Positions 45,583-57,458 of a stretch of DNA of 64,000 bases are shown piece by piece. The position numbers and the translations under genes are program-made. Source of the DNA: Erythroxylum novogranatense (taxonomy: Eukaryota; Streptophyta; Magnoliopsida; Malpighiales; Erythroxylaceae); contig CM057234.1 of the NCBI GenBank assembly GCA_029891385.1, positions 17,966,350-18,030,349 of the forward strand. Reading direction: 5' to 3'. The notes below the pieces were generated by a model. That model saw nothing but the letters and a program-made list of their open reading frames with translations, did not search any database and had not been told where the DNA came from. Each line of letters opens with the position of its first letter. Positions within the stretch are counted from its first letter, which is position 1.

Positions 45583-46521
45583 GGTGAGTTTAGATTTATT
45601 TGTACCTTCTCTGACTGCTTCTTTCTAGTTATGATCTCCAGGTACTATATATAGCTAAAATCTGTCCAAGAACTTCGGAGACGCAGAGGAGACATTGAAG
45701 TTCACAAAATCCTCCAAGAAACAGAGAGGAAACTAGACCTTTATTGATGGCCTTGTGTAATGGAATATTCAGAGAAAGAATGTAGTCAAGTCTTCTATTA
45801 TAAGCAACCTTTCCAGATGAACACAAGATACGATCTTCAATACCAAACTTAAAACTCCTAGAAGGGTCCAACTCGGGTCTCCCACCATTAGCACATTCAA
45901 CTTGGTCAAGGAAATTTAGGAAGAACTCTAATGCATCCTACATAAAAGTGGACGTGGGATATCAATCAAAACATCATCGGTTAAGGGTTATTATATCTCT
46001 CCAACAGATCCGTGTTTATACAATTGATTGTAAAATATGACAACATTGTTATTACTATGACTAGTCGTAATCATTTTAGCATTTCGGTCTAGGTTGATTT
46101 GAATAAAAATCTACAACAATCTGCTTTCAATTTTACCGCACAATTGAAATAAGAGACCAACAATCTGGTGTCGAACATTCCTTAACAGACTACTAGATCA
46201 ACAAATAGTAATTGACTATTTTATGATGCTAAAGTCAGAATCTGCTTTGAATTTATGTCCCTCTTTTTGGTTTCAAAGTGTTAAAATCGTTTGTCCTACA
46301 TTAAACTTCCATACAAGATTCTTAGAAATTTGTATTTGAGATAACACTTCCTTATGAAGTGTCTCTTTCTTTACTTTTATACATGCATAAACTTCCATAG
46401 ATGTTGTTATGATTTAATGCTTATTATGCTTTTGTCTATGTCATTTTGGTTATGTTTTTATGTTTTCTTATACTTGCTAAATTCATTGTTATATGTAGTG
46501 GGGATTTTGTATTGATAGAAA

Positions 46522-46731
46522 ATGTCCATACCAAGTCAAGATATTCAAGGTGGGGATAAATTGAAAAAAAAAAGGGTTAACGTGGAGTGGAATGAAGATG
46601 ATGAATTACTTCCTACAAATGAAGAAATCAATGAAAATGAAGACGTTGAAGGAAATCATTTAGACGAGCCACAAAATAACGAGATGAATGATGCGAGGGA
46701 ACATATTGTAAATCTTCTTGTATTACAATAA
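46522..46731 (+). pseudogene. Acidic open frame, possible Harbinger transposase tail
   Basis: 69 codons, strongly acidic (NEDDELLPTNEEINENEDVEG), ending NDAREHIVNLLVLQ. Plant HARBI1-like nucleases often end with an acidic stretch and an R..I(A/V)..L(W/L) helix. The position near the right TIR would suit a transposase remnant. The resemblance is weak and no catalytic region is present. Confidence 0.3.
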
Positions 46732-47498
46732 AATACATAATTTATTATGTATTTAACTATTTACTCAATTTGAATATTTATTTTGAGATTATAATATTAT
46801 TTAGCTTTTTTATATATTTTAATATTTATTTTATTTCCTACAAGAAAATGAGACGTTTCTTTAAATAATTTCCTACAAGATAGTTATCTAAAATTTTCTA
46901 CAAGATGGTTATCTAAGAAATAAGTAATAGAATATAATAAATTGTGCTTTGCATATTGTTTAATATATTTTAAATATTATATATATGAATAAATAATTTT
47001 ATTACAAAATAACATATAGTTAAAATTAATAAACGTGCTTTTTATTTTTATGTTGTCAAATAGTCTACTGTATGAAACTCTTTCAAAAAAGTTTTTTTAA
47101 TTGACAGTCAAACAGTCAATTGGTTTTTTAAATAAGCTCTTCTCAGAAAAGCTCTACTGACAAAAGCCAATCTAAACAGGCACTTAAACTAGGTTTCGAT
47201 AATATATATGCTAAATAAATGATGCTTTGCATTTTCTTTTATCTCCTATGTTGTGAAAAAAGGTAAGCACTTTATTGACCCTGTTTTTCGCACTATAGCC
47301 TCTGCCAAAGAGATCCTTTAAGCCCATATTTGTTTATTATACTTGCCAAAGGTTTAGTTACTTTGATGAACAAGAGGAAAAGTCAGGGTCTTATCCACAG
47401 TTGTGGTATTATTAGGAGAGCCCCCAAAATCTCGAAGCTCCTATTTATATATGCTTCCTTTGAGTCTTTGTAGATTTTTAAAAAAAATTAATGAACAG

Positions 47499-47879
47499 GT
47501 TTTGGTGGTTGTCAAGGAGAGTTCATTCGAGTATTAGATGGAAAGGACAAAAGGATCATTGTGCTCCAAAGTAGTATGGTGGTATTTGCTTATGATAAAT
47601 TCATCTTTTAAATTTGGCTTTGGTTGGTAAACAAGTATGGAGGCTTATGACTAAGCCTTAACTACTATTCTCTTAGGTTTTGTAAAGTATTATCATAGAA
47701 AGGATTTCTTTAGAGTGGATATTGGTAGCAAGTTGAGTTATTATTGGAGAGGAATTTGGTTAAGGAAATGTTTGTTGGTTAGTGGGACATGCTGGCGTAT
47801 TGAGATAGGAGATAATGTTTTAGTTTTCAAGGATTGTTAGCTGTCAGATATTGCAAATAAGTTTATTAGCTCTATCCTT
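47499..47879 (+). pseudogene. LINE (L1-type) reverse transcriptase C-terminal relic
   Basis: Across frames the plus strand reads FWWLSRRVHSSIRWKGQ, then YGGIC, LLNLALVGKQVWRLMTKP, then SKLSYYWRGIWLRKC and GDNVLVFKD. This follows the order of the conserved post-RT region of plant L1-type LINEs (FWWG...IHW..W..LC.PK..GGLGF, LALLAKQ.WR). Many shifts and stops. hAT 2 inserted directly downstream. Confidence 0.6.
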
Positions 47880-49620
47880 ATCTTAACCAATGTCGTCCCT
47901 GGGCAAGGGCCAGTAAGGCACCTACCCAGGGCCCATTATCAGAGGGGGGCCCGCCCCACTCCATATGACACTACAAAGTTTATTTAATTGGCTCTTCAAT
48001 CTCTATGTTAACGCTATAAGTAAAAGACTCTCCTTGCTCTGCGCTGCACTCCAAGTCCAATAGCCACTTATAACGTTAACATCATCATCTTTAAATGATA
48101 CGTTAGAATTTAAAACTTATAAGTTAATATTGTGGTCCTCATATTTATAAATAGTCTTGAAATATTTAAGTATACTTTTACCTTCTAATTTCTTTATTAT
48201 TATCAATATATGTATTTAAAATACTTCATCTCAAAAATTAGCAGCAAAAAATTTTACGATTCTGTCTTTTGAGATATGAGTATAATTTAAAGGTAAAGTT
48301 TCTAATTTTTAATGTATTTTTGCTCTTTGTTTTTTATTTTTAATATTAGATATTAAATTTTGCTATTTATTTTTTCCTCTATCACAGATATAATAGCATT
48401 TATATATCTTTGTGATATATTGTGAAGCTGTTGGAGTTAGATTTGAACAATTAACGACATTTGATAATATATTTGGATTTTTATTTGATTCAAAAAAGTT
48501 GAGGTCATTAGATGATAACGAATTAAGAGTGTAACATCCCGTCACCGATGGGATGGATACAGTTCATTGCATTCGTATTTGACATGCTCATGCATGATTT
48601 TTTTTATGTATAATTGGAAATGATTATATTGGCATTCGTACGTACATACATGCATGACATATTTCCGATTTGATTTGGATAACTTGAATTTGGAGATGAT
48701 TAGGACATGTGTGATAATTTGGTCAAAATAGGCTCGAGGATTGAATTTGAGTTAGAAATGAAAGTTAGGAAGTTGAATTATGAAATTGGAGTATATAATA
48801 ATGAGTTTTCTATTTTGAGGATTTATAAGAATTTTTGGAATTTTGAGAAATAGGCGGACGAAAAATTGATCAATGGTGGTTAATTGGATTTTCGGTTCAA
48901 ATTGATTATCAATGGTGCGGTCAGGTTAGAAATTTGAATTGAGGAATTAGGGTTTAGCCATTGGAATTGGGAGAAATTGGAATTTGAAATTGGTTTGAGG
49001 TTGTTGGATTCGGACTTGTGGCAATTAGATTTGCCAAACAAGCCTTTGTTTTCTTAATATATATAAAACCTCTCTTTTGAAAACTTGCTTCCACGATACT
49101 TGCTTTCTGAGAAAGAAAAATTTGAAGTTTCTTCCTTCCTCCATCGTGATTTCTTCTTTGATTTGCTTGATTCCTTCTTGCCATTTGTCCTTCCTTTGCC
49201 TTGAATTGATTTGTTGCTTTGGAGTGGGTAAAGAAGAATTGAAAATGGGTTTTATTTGGGTGATTGCCGTGGGTGTGTGAGTTGGAGTTTGGTGTGATCC
49301 TTGAAGATTTGAGGTTATAAATCAAGTAAGTCACTTCTTTCTCACTTTATATAGTTTGATTGGTTGGTTTATAGAGTTATTTGGATGATTTAATTTGTAT
49401 ATTTGAGGATTTGGTATGTAGGGTTTCCGATTGGGTATTTTCGTTAGTTTTAGGGTTGAAATTTGGGAATAATGGTTGTTTGATGAAATAGAAGCTAAAG
49501 ATTAGTTGTATGATGTGTATGGAATTATTTAGGAGTAGTTTGTAAGGAGAAAATCTGGATTTGGAGTGTTATTAGTCGAAAATCTGGAAATTTCTGAGTT
49601 TTCTGGGCGTGTCTGCGGTC

Positions 49621-49803
49621 GCACGCCGCGGCGAACAGAATTGCTCCGCATGCCGCGACTTGCGCGGAAGGCGCGCCGCGACAAGGAGGAGAGGCGCACG
49701 TCGCGACGTACGTGGTGCGTCGCCATGACGAAGGAGCTGATTCGCCGTATGGCGAAGCGTAGGAAAGGGAGCTTCGCCATGACGACGAGCGACGTCATGG
49801 CGA
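49621..49803. repeat. GC-palindrome array in LTR-B
   Basis: Starts with GGTCGCACGCCGCGGCG. The first half has CGCCGCGAC and CGTCGCGACG words; the second half changes to TTCGCC...GGCGAA and CGTCATGGCG words. It lies about 295 nt downstream of the GTAAGT. Confidence 0.85.
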
Positions 49804-50051
49804 GGAATGCTGAATTCAAATTGAAATTTGAGGTTTTAAACATTTGGGATTTAGGCAATTGATGATTCAATTAGTTATGGATTAAATTCAATTTGGAATT
49901 TTGAATTCGGAATTAGGATTTGAGATCGGGAAATTGGATTTGTGTCGAAATGCCATAACATGTATAGTACGTACATTATTTGATTCGTATGCATCATTGA
50001 ACACTGAAATTGATACAATTAGTATTGTTAATTATATTTTGATTGTTATAG

Positions 50052-50119
50052 CGGCTCCAGTGGATCGCCGATCGTCCGACGTAGGCGAGACTTCCCGGCA
50101 GTAGCTCAGAAGTTCTGAG
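50052..50119 (+). other. Putative leader exon 2 of LTR-B
   Basis: 68 nt between ATTGTTATAG and GTGAGTAACCTAGTTGG. It carries CTTCC...CAGAAGTT related to the blocks in A and C. Confidence 0.5.
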
Positions 50120-50407
50120 GTGAGTAACCTAGTTGGTTTCTCAACCTTTATGTGTTTATTTTATGCACCGATGCCATGTGGAGTTAAGGATGGATTCTAT
50201 GTGTTTGATTTGATTGATTTCGGACCACAGGTGTTCGAAATAATTGGACTGTACTATAGAAGTGTTAATTGTGTATAAATTGCTATAATTGGTTTCAATT
50301 GGTGAGAATTAGGCATATACAGATTTAGTGTGATGCATGTATAGTAATTGGACATGTGCATACATGCATATAAGTATGATCAGATAAAGGCAGTTGTGAC
50401 CGGTGTA

Positions 50408-50535
50408 GCCACCGTATTCAGAGCTTTAAGCTCAACGTATAGGGCTTCGTGCCCAACGATTTTCAGAGCTTATGCTCAACGTATTAGGGCTTTTGAGCCC
50501 AATGTTTTCGAGCCAATGGCTCAACGATATGAGCT
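50408..50535 (+). repeat. Hairpin array in LTR-B
   Basis: Five consecutive short hairpins joined by AACG(T) spacers: GAGCTTTAAGCTC, GGGCTTCGTGCCC, GAGCTTATGCTC, GGGCTTTTGAGCCC and GAGCCAATGGCTC. The stems alternate between GAGC and GGGC types. Confidence 0.8.
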
Positions 50536-50723
50536 CGGTAGCATGGTCACAACAACGAAAGAAAATGAAAGAGTCACATGCACTCTGCATATATGAATGT
50601 TTACATGTGAATTGTGTGAAAGGCTTATTGCCTTGTGAATGTGAAATTGATTGCATATGATTTCTTGTTTATTATATATATATGATATTGTATGATTGTT
50701 TGGCTATGCATGAGTTGGGTGGA

Positions 50724-50784
50724 CCATCGATGATGGTTTCTCATTGAGTTTGCAAACTCACCCAACATTGCATCTATTTTTCAG
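50724..50784 (+). promoter_or_regulatory. Conserved hairpins plus acceptor-like site in LTR-B
   Basis: ACCATCGATGATGGT (near-perfect dyad), then GAGTTTGCAAACTC (perfect dyad), then ACCC, a pyrimidine-rich tract and TATTTTTCAG. Confidence 0.5.
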
Positions 50785-51752
50785 GACAACGATAGTTTGA
50801 CTTCTAACTCCGATCAGTGAGACTTTTCCCTTTGTGAGTCTTGCGTGAGAGGAGCATGGCCCTGTGTCTGTCATTGGGGATCTTTTGGGTATTTTGTGGA
50901 TGACTTATCTAGGAGTAGTACTAGTTCTTTTGGGCTTGTACAGGTGTATATATATATGACTGATGATGTACTAATGGTTTTATAAAATGAAATGAGAAGT
51001 ACTATTTATTTAAAATTTAGTGAATGTTATATTACTGCTTTATTATATTGATGCCATGAGGTGTATAGAATTGATCGAATCGTAGTGCACCCTCGTCGTA
51101 GGTTATGCATCGGTACGACCTACGGGCGTCCCGGTGTATACTCTACGGTGAGGGGGCGTTACAAAGAGAATGTTGCACTAATTTTACGACGACTTTTTCT
51201 CATGATAATGTGTCTGATGTAGATTTAGATTATCTTTTTCTGAATTAAAAGTATTGAAAATGACTTTGCCAAATGAATTAATGTCATCAATTGAAATATT
51301 AGAATTTGTTCAAGCTGCAAATTATTATCCAAATGTTTTAATTGCTTATCAAATTCTTTTGACTATACTTGTGACTGTAGCATCTACTGAGAGAAATTTT
51401 TCCAAAGTTAAAATTATTGAAAACCTACTTGAGGTTATCAATATCACTAGAAAGGTTGAATGATTTAGCTATGTTATGTATTGAGAATGATATATTGAAC
51501 AAATATTGATCTAGATAATATTATTAATGATTTTAGAAATGCACGGAGAAATTATTTTTTATAAATCATGATCCTCCCTGTATTTTTTGATATTATGATC
51601 ATTTAATATTTAGTTGATTATGTAAACTTATAAATTGAATCATTTATGTTTCATACAAACATGTAAACTTAAGTATATTGTCGATTTATTGGGGCCCTTT
51701 TTTTAATTTTACCCAGGGCCTATAAAATGATAGGAACGACCCTGATCTTAAC

Positions 51753-53013
51753 CGTGTTTCATAGGAGTATTGGATCAGTTTCTACCTTGTCTTTTAATGT
51801 GAAATGTAGAGTTAATGTCAACTATTATCCAATAGCAGATATAAGGACCTTGTTCTCAATATCCCATTTTGCAAGACTAGAAGTGAGAATGTTCTTTTAT
51901 GTTCGTTTAGCCTATTATCATCTGACAGAGGGTTGATGAATTGGATATTCTTTTTTTTTTGGACTACCAATAGGTTAGAAAGTGATGGGATGTGTATGGT
52001 TTATTTTAATGTTGGAGTATCAGCTATGGTTGATTGGATCTAATTGTTGATGTTTAGATGTGATGAGAAGAATGTTTCCTATTATGACATGTTATGATGG
52101 AGCCTGTAGTTTGATCAAAATCAAGCAATTTGAGATGATACATTTCAAATTGTGAATACAGTTGTAAGAATGGCTACTTCAACTCTATAATAAGGGGAAA
52201 CAGTGTAACTATGAAAGAATATGGTATTATCTGCTCCTCTTAACGTGTGTTTTTTTAAGATGGCAAGCCTCAGATTAGGAAGTTAAAGTTGACTTCTAAA
52301 GCAATGACCTTTGCATCTTCGAGAGGGGTTGGTTGTGATTGGGTGTTCAAGGATTATACTTGTACTTTAATGGTTGTGATTTATTTCTTCTTCCAGGGCA
52401 TTGTTGTCTAAGAGCTAGTTGAGACTCTTGGAAAAGTTGAATAATTTCTAGAATGTCATTATCGAGAGTGATGCTTAAACTGTATTCAATTGATTGTTAG
52501 CTATTTTAAGTTCAATTATCTTCCAGGTTTAATGTTTATTTGCTAAAGTAGTTTGTCCTAAATATTAGTTTTAATTTTGTCAAATGATCTTTGAACCAAG
52601 TCACTCACGCTCTTGTAAAAGTGTAAGAGCATAAATGTCTTGTAAGGTGTAGTATGTTACTCCTAGTTCAGATATTAATTTGTTATGATTTACATTTATG
52701 ATGATTTTCTTTAAAACACAAACATATTTTTATTTTCAGATTTTATTATAAGTTTCAATTAAGTAAACATTTTGTTTTCAGTTTTATTATAAATTTTGTG
52801 AAATAATTTTTGTTAAAATAAAATAAAGAACTAAGAATCACAATAAAACGATAGTAGAAATCAACAACACCAAAACTTGCCCTTAGCATATTTATCGATG
52901 TAAAAATCGGTTAAGGTAAAGTTAAGTTTTACCATGAGAATTTAGGAGTGAATATTAAAATATATTAAGAATTCTAAATATTATTAATTGACTAAATTTA
53001 TTATTTAATTTTA
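51753..53013. other. Intergenic DNA, nothing clear
   Basis: It may begin with further LINE decay product, but no conserved motif could be read. The rest is AT-rich with no credible frame. Confidence 0.4.
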
Positions 53014-53021
53014 AATAAACT

Positions 53022-56000
53022 CAATGTTTTAAAAGCAGATAGAACATCGAACCGATCAAAAGAAAAGTTTAAGGTTTAAAGGTTCAACTGGTAGTGAATC
53101 ATTATAAAATCGGTATATAATAAATAAGAAGTAAGATTTATAAGAATAAGTAAAAATAAATATTTTATTGAAATAAAAACACACTAATGTCTATTATTAT
53201 ATAATAAATTAATAATAAATAAATATGAGTCTAATATAAAACCTATAATAATAATAAAAATCAAATTTGTATTTCGAAAGTGGTTATGTCTCATTATTGT
53301 CAAAAGTTCTAAATTCTCCAACGCTATTTAAAGATTTATAAACTACGCTTTCATCCAAAGTATTTGCATAAACTTCTTCTCGCATTAAAATAAATTACAA
53401 ACTAATAATGTATGAAATTATTCGTGATCAAAATAAGATATAAACCGATCATCAGTAGATGTTCTTAATTCATTCATTGTGACAAAAGCATTTTCTTCAT
53501 AAATCATTTTTCAAGTTTATTATAATCAAGATCAAGGATGGTTCTTCTTCTTCTATCCATAAATTAGTATGTTCAATACAATTAATATCAACAGGATCAT
53601 ATGTTCTTTTCTTATTAAATGCTCAATACATAATAGAAATTATAAAATCAATAATAAAATAAAATTATTGAAATAAAACAAAACTATAAAATACTTATTC
53701 TTCATTATCAGATTATAAGTAACGTAAACAAAGTCATTAAGACTTTGATATTCCAAATGATTTCGTTTCTTTGTATGAATACGTTCAAAAATAATCCAAT
53801 TATGCTCACAACCTGATGAAAAAGCTATTTGACTGAGTAACCTAATAGTGAGTTTTCTCAATGTTGGAGCACTATCACCAATAATCTCCACCACTCGTCT
53901 GTATTTTAAATTAATAGTTATAATAAAATATATATTATTAATAAGTAAATAATGAATTAAAAATATAAAACTTATCTGACTGTAATTTTTTAAACATAAT
54001 TTCAATCTTTGCTGATGATCTAGCAAAACTCTCTAAATCTTCACGACACAATTTAATTATTTATCGCTTGTGATGGCTCTTCAATAGAGAAAATACATTT
54101 GTATTCAATCACATCAAACAAACCATCCATAATATTAATTGTACGTTCTTCTCCACTATATAAGAAATAAGGATTGAGAAAATAAGCTACTAAGTGGATC
54201 ATTTAAGTAAGATGCTTGTCCCATCGTCGATCAATAATATCTATATAAGGCTTGTACAATTTCTCCTTCCCTTTAAAAGTATTTATAATTGTTTTATGAG
54301 CTCTATACATACCATTATATATATATATAGATGGATTCTTATTTGAGTCAATAATCCTTAACAACCTTATAAACGGAGCCACAATCTTCACAACGATCAA
54401 GCAAGTATCCCAAAATTTATTATCTAGAATAATAACACAAACTTCTTTTCCTTTTTCACTTTTTGATAATTTATTACTTGAAATGTGTTTACTTGTTACT
54501 AAATTTTGAAGTAGTTGCTTATATTTATAAACACTTTTCAAAATAATAAATGTAGTTACAAACCTAATAGCAGTAGGATGCACGATCTCAACCCAGTCTT
54601 CTTATTTTCTTTACTAAGACAAAAATGTGACATGATTATACACAAAACTTGTGATCTTAGATGCGCGTGAAGCAAGACTAAAAATATGGTTCATACCATC
54701 AATATCTTTTAAAATAAGATTTATACAACAAGTAATGCATGGAGACTAATAAATATGGCCATACTTTGATTGTAATAAGTGCCAGCTAATACATAATTAG
54801 GTACATTATCTATAACAAAATGCACAACATTCTTTGGTCCAACCCACTCAACAATTTCATAGAATAATTCAGATAAAGCTTATTAGCACTTTTTACCATG
54901 TCGGAAGCATCAACAAAGTTGATAAAAGTTGTTTCAATGTTACAATAAACTAAGAAATTAATCAAGATTCTTTGTCTTTGATCAGTCCACTCATTTGTTA
55001 TAATAGTGCGTCCTGTTGTTTTCCAACTAGATTTATATATATCCATAATTAATTGACATTTCCTTTTTAAATCTTGAAGCAAAGGCACATGTAACTCATA
55101 ATAAGATGATACCTTAAATCTTAGACCTATTGTTGTTGTAGTGTCAATTACTTCTTGAAAATATGGTGAATTTAAAACATTTAAAGGATTATATGAATGA
55201 TAGAACCATCTAGCCCATGATCTTTTACATCGTAATACAACATCCTTATCAACCATAAAACTTTTTAGACTAGGTTGAGAACCAGAAGCACTTCTTGGAG
55301 AAAAATGAGAATCTATGTTAATAGTACCTTTTCTTTTTCCTTTATCTAATACTTGTGGTATTTCATCATCTCTAAAAGATATATCATGAGCCTTTTTATT
55401 TTCCTTTTTCTTTTTTTTACTTGTTGCTGCAAATATTTTCTAATCATATCACGACATTAAGTGGTACTTTTTTGCAAGAAGCAATATTACCATTAACACC
55501 AGCAAGATGTTCTTTTATTCAAAAAATTCAGCCCCTTTAAATATTTTACCTCAAAACATACAGTTATAGTGGATATTTCCGTTAGATGCTTAAGAAGAAG
55601 AAAAATAATTTCATGCTAAATCGGACTTACCATGAGTAAAGAACGATTTCATATTCTCCATTATGATTTAACCTAAAAAGTATAAAAAATATTGGGTATT
55701 TTTTTATACCCATTATCAATTGTAATAAAGAAGATGAAAAGCAGTAGAATGGATACATAAAAAACCAACAGATGTTACTTACTTATTAAACCTTGCTCTA
55801 GCAATTGCTTCATTTTAAATAGCCTAATTGAAGTATTGCTAGTTTTCAATTTTGGTGCTTTAGATCAACAAATTGAATAGTTGAAAGAGTAAATATAACC
55901 CAACTATCAAAACTAGAAATTGATATAAAATAGAGTTCTAAATATTACAGAAATTGATATGAAATAGAGTTCTAAATGTTACAGAAATTAATATGAAATA

Positions 56001-57327
56001 GAGTTCTAAATGTTATAGAACTTATCACTACTAGACTATCCTTGCGTACAGTACAATTAAATAGGGCAAAACTATTCCAGCGTGCTCTTTGCAGTTCTGT
56101 TGACAAGCATCTCCAAACAAGAAAATAGAAATAGTATTTTCATCTAAACATCCAAGTTTTCAAATGCAATAGCTTTTGTCAACAAAACTATTCTTTGGAT
56201 GTCCCTTCTCAGTCAACACTCCAACAATTGCCCAACATCCCGAAAGAGTGTCTCCCACTAACAAATTTCTAGGTAAAGAACCAAACAAGCCTCATTGTGA
56301 TTATATGTTGGATAGAAGCTCATAAAACTCATGTCAAGACACACTCAATCCATATAAGTAAGTGAACTAACTAAAAAATAAGTACCTTATAAGTAACCGT
56401 GAAAATAAAGATGGAAATAGTTAAAAGATTACTTTATAGATGGTAAATGACCAAACGGATGTCTGAGAAATGCTCAATGAGATCTATAGGAGAAACCAAT
56501 TGATTCCTGGAAAAAAATACAAGAAATTTAAAATGAAAAGATCAACTATAGAGTACTGAACTTTATTGGATACTTCAATAATTCTAGTATCATCGTACTC
56601 CTAGGAGGAAAAATCGATGACCTTGAGATTAAAACACTTGCAAAATTTGGTACTTTAAAAACAAATTTAGTTTAGCCATACCAAACCTAATATCATAAAT
56701 AGGGAACATTTTGTGAACTGACACAAAAAGCCTATTTTTCATTAGAGAAAAGTAAAAACAAAAGGAAACAAATTTGTGGACAACCCCATATCCTAACACT
56801 AAACAAAATGTTTATCGAGCTAAAAGGTTACCTTATTCTCAAGCTCGAGTACTTCTCCACATTAGAGTCACTTGAGTTCTTTGATATATTAAGGTTCTCT
56901 GTTTTCTTGACTAGTTTTTGCTCAAAATGAAGGCAATCTTGAATAGAGTCTTTAAAGATAGACATATCACCACCCCGCTTTCTACGTCAAGGTGATCCAT
57001 CATCGGACAAGTATCATGACTAATCATGTCAAATACAAAACAAATCCATAGTAAGTTCTAATGAAGAGCAACAAAACAAGAAAAATGGGGTCCGGGGAGG
57101 GAGAGAGGAGGGGTGATTGGCGAGTCAAAATGGCAAGACAACAGTTTCGGTATTTTTTGTCTCGTTGAACCGGTCTAATCGATTCGGTGAAAACCAGCCA
57201 ATTCTCTAACAAACCGGCTGGTTTTCATACTAATAGATTTTTAATTAAAACCGAACCAAATCACTGACCGGTTTATATCTTTTGGTCGGACCAGTTGGTT
57301 TGGTCCTGTCCAGGTTTTAAAACCTCG
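53022..57327 (-). mobile_element. hAT transposon 3 with 8-bp target duplication
   Basis: The termini pair as CAATGTTTTAAAA and CGAGGTTTTAAAA (complement of the right end), with a perfect 8-bp duplication AATAAACT (53014-53021 and 57328-57335). Length is 4306 bp. Subterminal regions carry ACCGG/CCGGT-type words (GACCGGTTTATATC, ACCGGTCTAATCG at right). The interior encodes a minus-strand DUF659-type hAT transposase relic unrelated to hAT 1. Confidence 0.85.
53640..55680 (-). pseudogene. hAT transposase relic (DUF659 type)
   Basis: From the N-terminus on the minus strand: MENMKSFFTHG near 55662, a DUF659-like region (ARWFYHSYNPLNVLNSPYF, then GRTIITNEWTDQRQR) at 54810-55256, the central region with KFWDTCLIVVKIVAPFIRLL at 54203-54583, and the C-terminal dimerisation domain (LLSQIAFSSGCEHNW) at 53640-53900. 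The usual IISDGWTD reads IITNEWTD, which alters the Asp-containing motif. Stops and shifts separate the pieces. A potential intron-like AT-rich break lies near 53900-53990. Confidence 0.85.
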
Positions 57328-57399
57328 AATAAACTCTTAGGGTATGTTTGGATGTGGGTGGAGGGATGGAGGGGAATGAAATGGAATGGCTCAAATTGT

Positions 57400-57458
57400 T
57401 GGGACCGAAACCCAACTGCTTAAACTTAACACTATCACTCTTGCTTTGATACTATAAC
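57400..57458 (-). other. Primer-binding-like remnant next to LTR-M
   Basis: Reading leftward from LTR-M the minus strand gives GTTATAGTATCAAAGCAAGAG, a decayed iMet-type primer binding site. This indicates that LTR-M is a 5' LTR whose internal region is lost. Confidence 0.5.

Larger units (their letters stand above)
43836..47183. mobile_element. TIR element with captured gene fragments (Pack-type candidate)
   Basis: Ends pair as GCACCAGTTTGGTTCAGCTTTTG and GTGCCTGTTTAGATTGGCTTTTG (complement of the right end), flanked by TTA on both sides (43833-43835 and 47184-47186). TTA duplication suggests PIF/Harbinger affinity. The 3.3-kb interior holds exon-like pieces of a TPR protein gene (44287-45582). 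It also holds an acidic open frame near the right end that could be the tail of a Harbinger-type transposase. TIR extent and TSD are short, so the boundary call is moderate. Confidence 0.5.
48530..51163 (+). mobile_element. Solo LTR-B (TGTAACATC family) inside hAT 2
   Basis: 2634 bp, TGTAACATCCCGTC to GGGGGCGTTACA, with a perfect 5-bp duplication AAGAG (48525-48529 and 51164-51168). TATA-like ATATATAAAACC at about 49058, a GTAAGT at 49326, a GC array, an exon-like block and a hairpin array follow in the same order as LTR-A. No coding region. Confidence 0.92.
47888..51744 (+). mobile_element. hAT 2, deletion derivative of hAT 1, split by LTR-B
   Basis: Ends CAATGTCGTCCCTGGGC and TAGGAACGACCCTG, with a perfect 8-bp duplication ATCTTAAC (47880-47887 and 51745-51752). 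Without LTR-B it is about 1.22 kb. It keeps the left terminal about 550 bp and right terminal about 650 bp of hAT 1. A single deletion near 48440 joins the left arm to sequence equivalent to 42028 of hAT 1. The right arm retains the decayed dimerisation domain (51254-51463). It is a non-autonomous, Ds-like copy. Confidence 0.9.

Noticed and set aside
49529..49870. Open frames on both strands over the LTR-B array
   Set aside because: Composition artefact as in the other LTRs.
50348..50660. Open frames across the LTR-B hairpin array
   Set aside because: They translate the GAGC/GGGC repeats, are present in several frames, and are not conserved in LTR-C.
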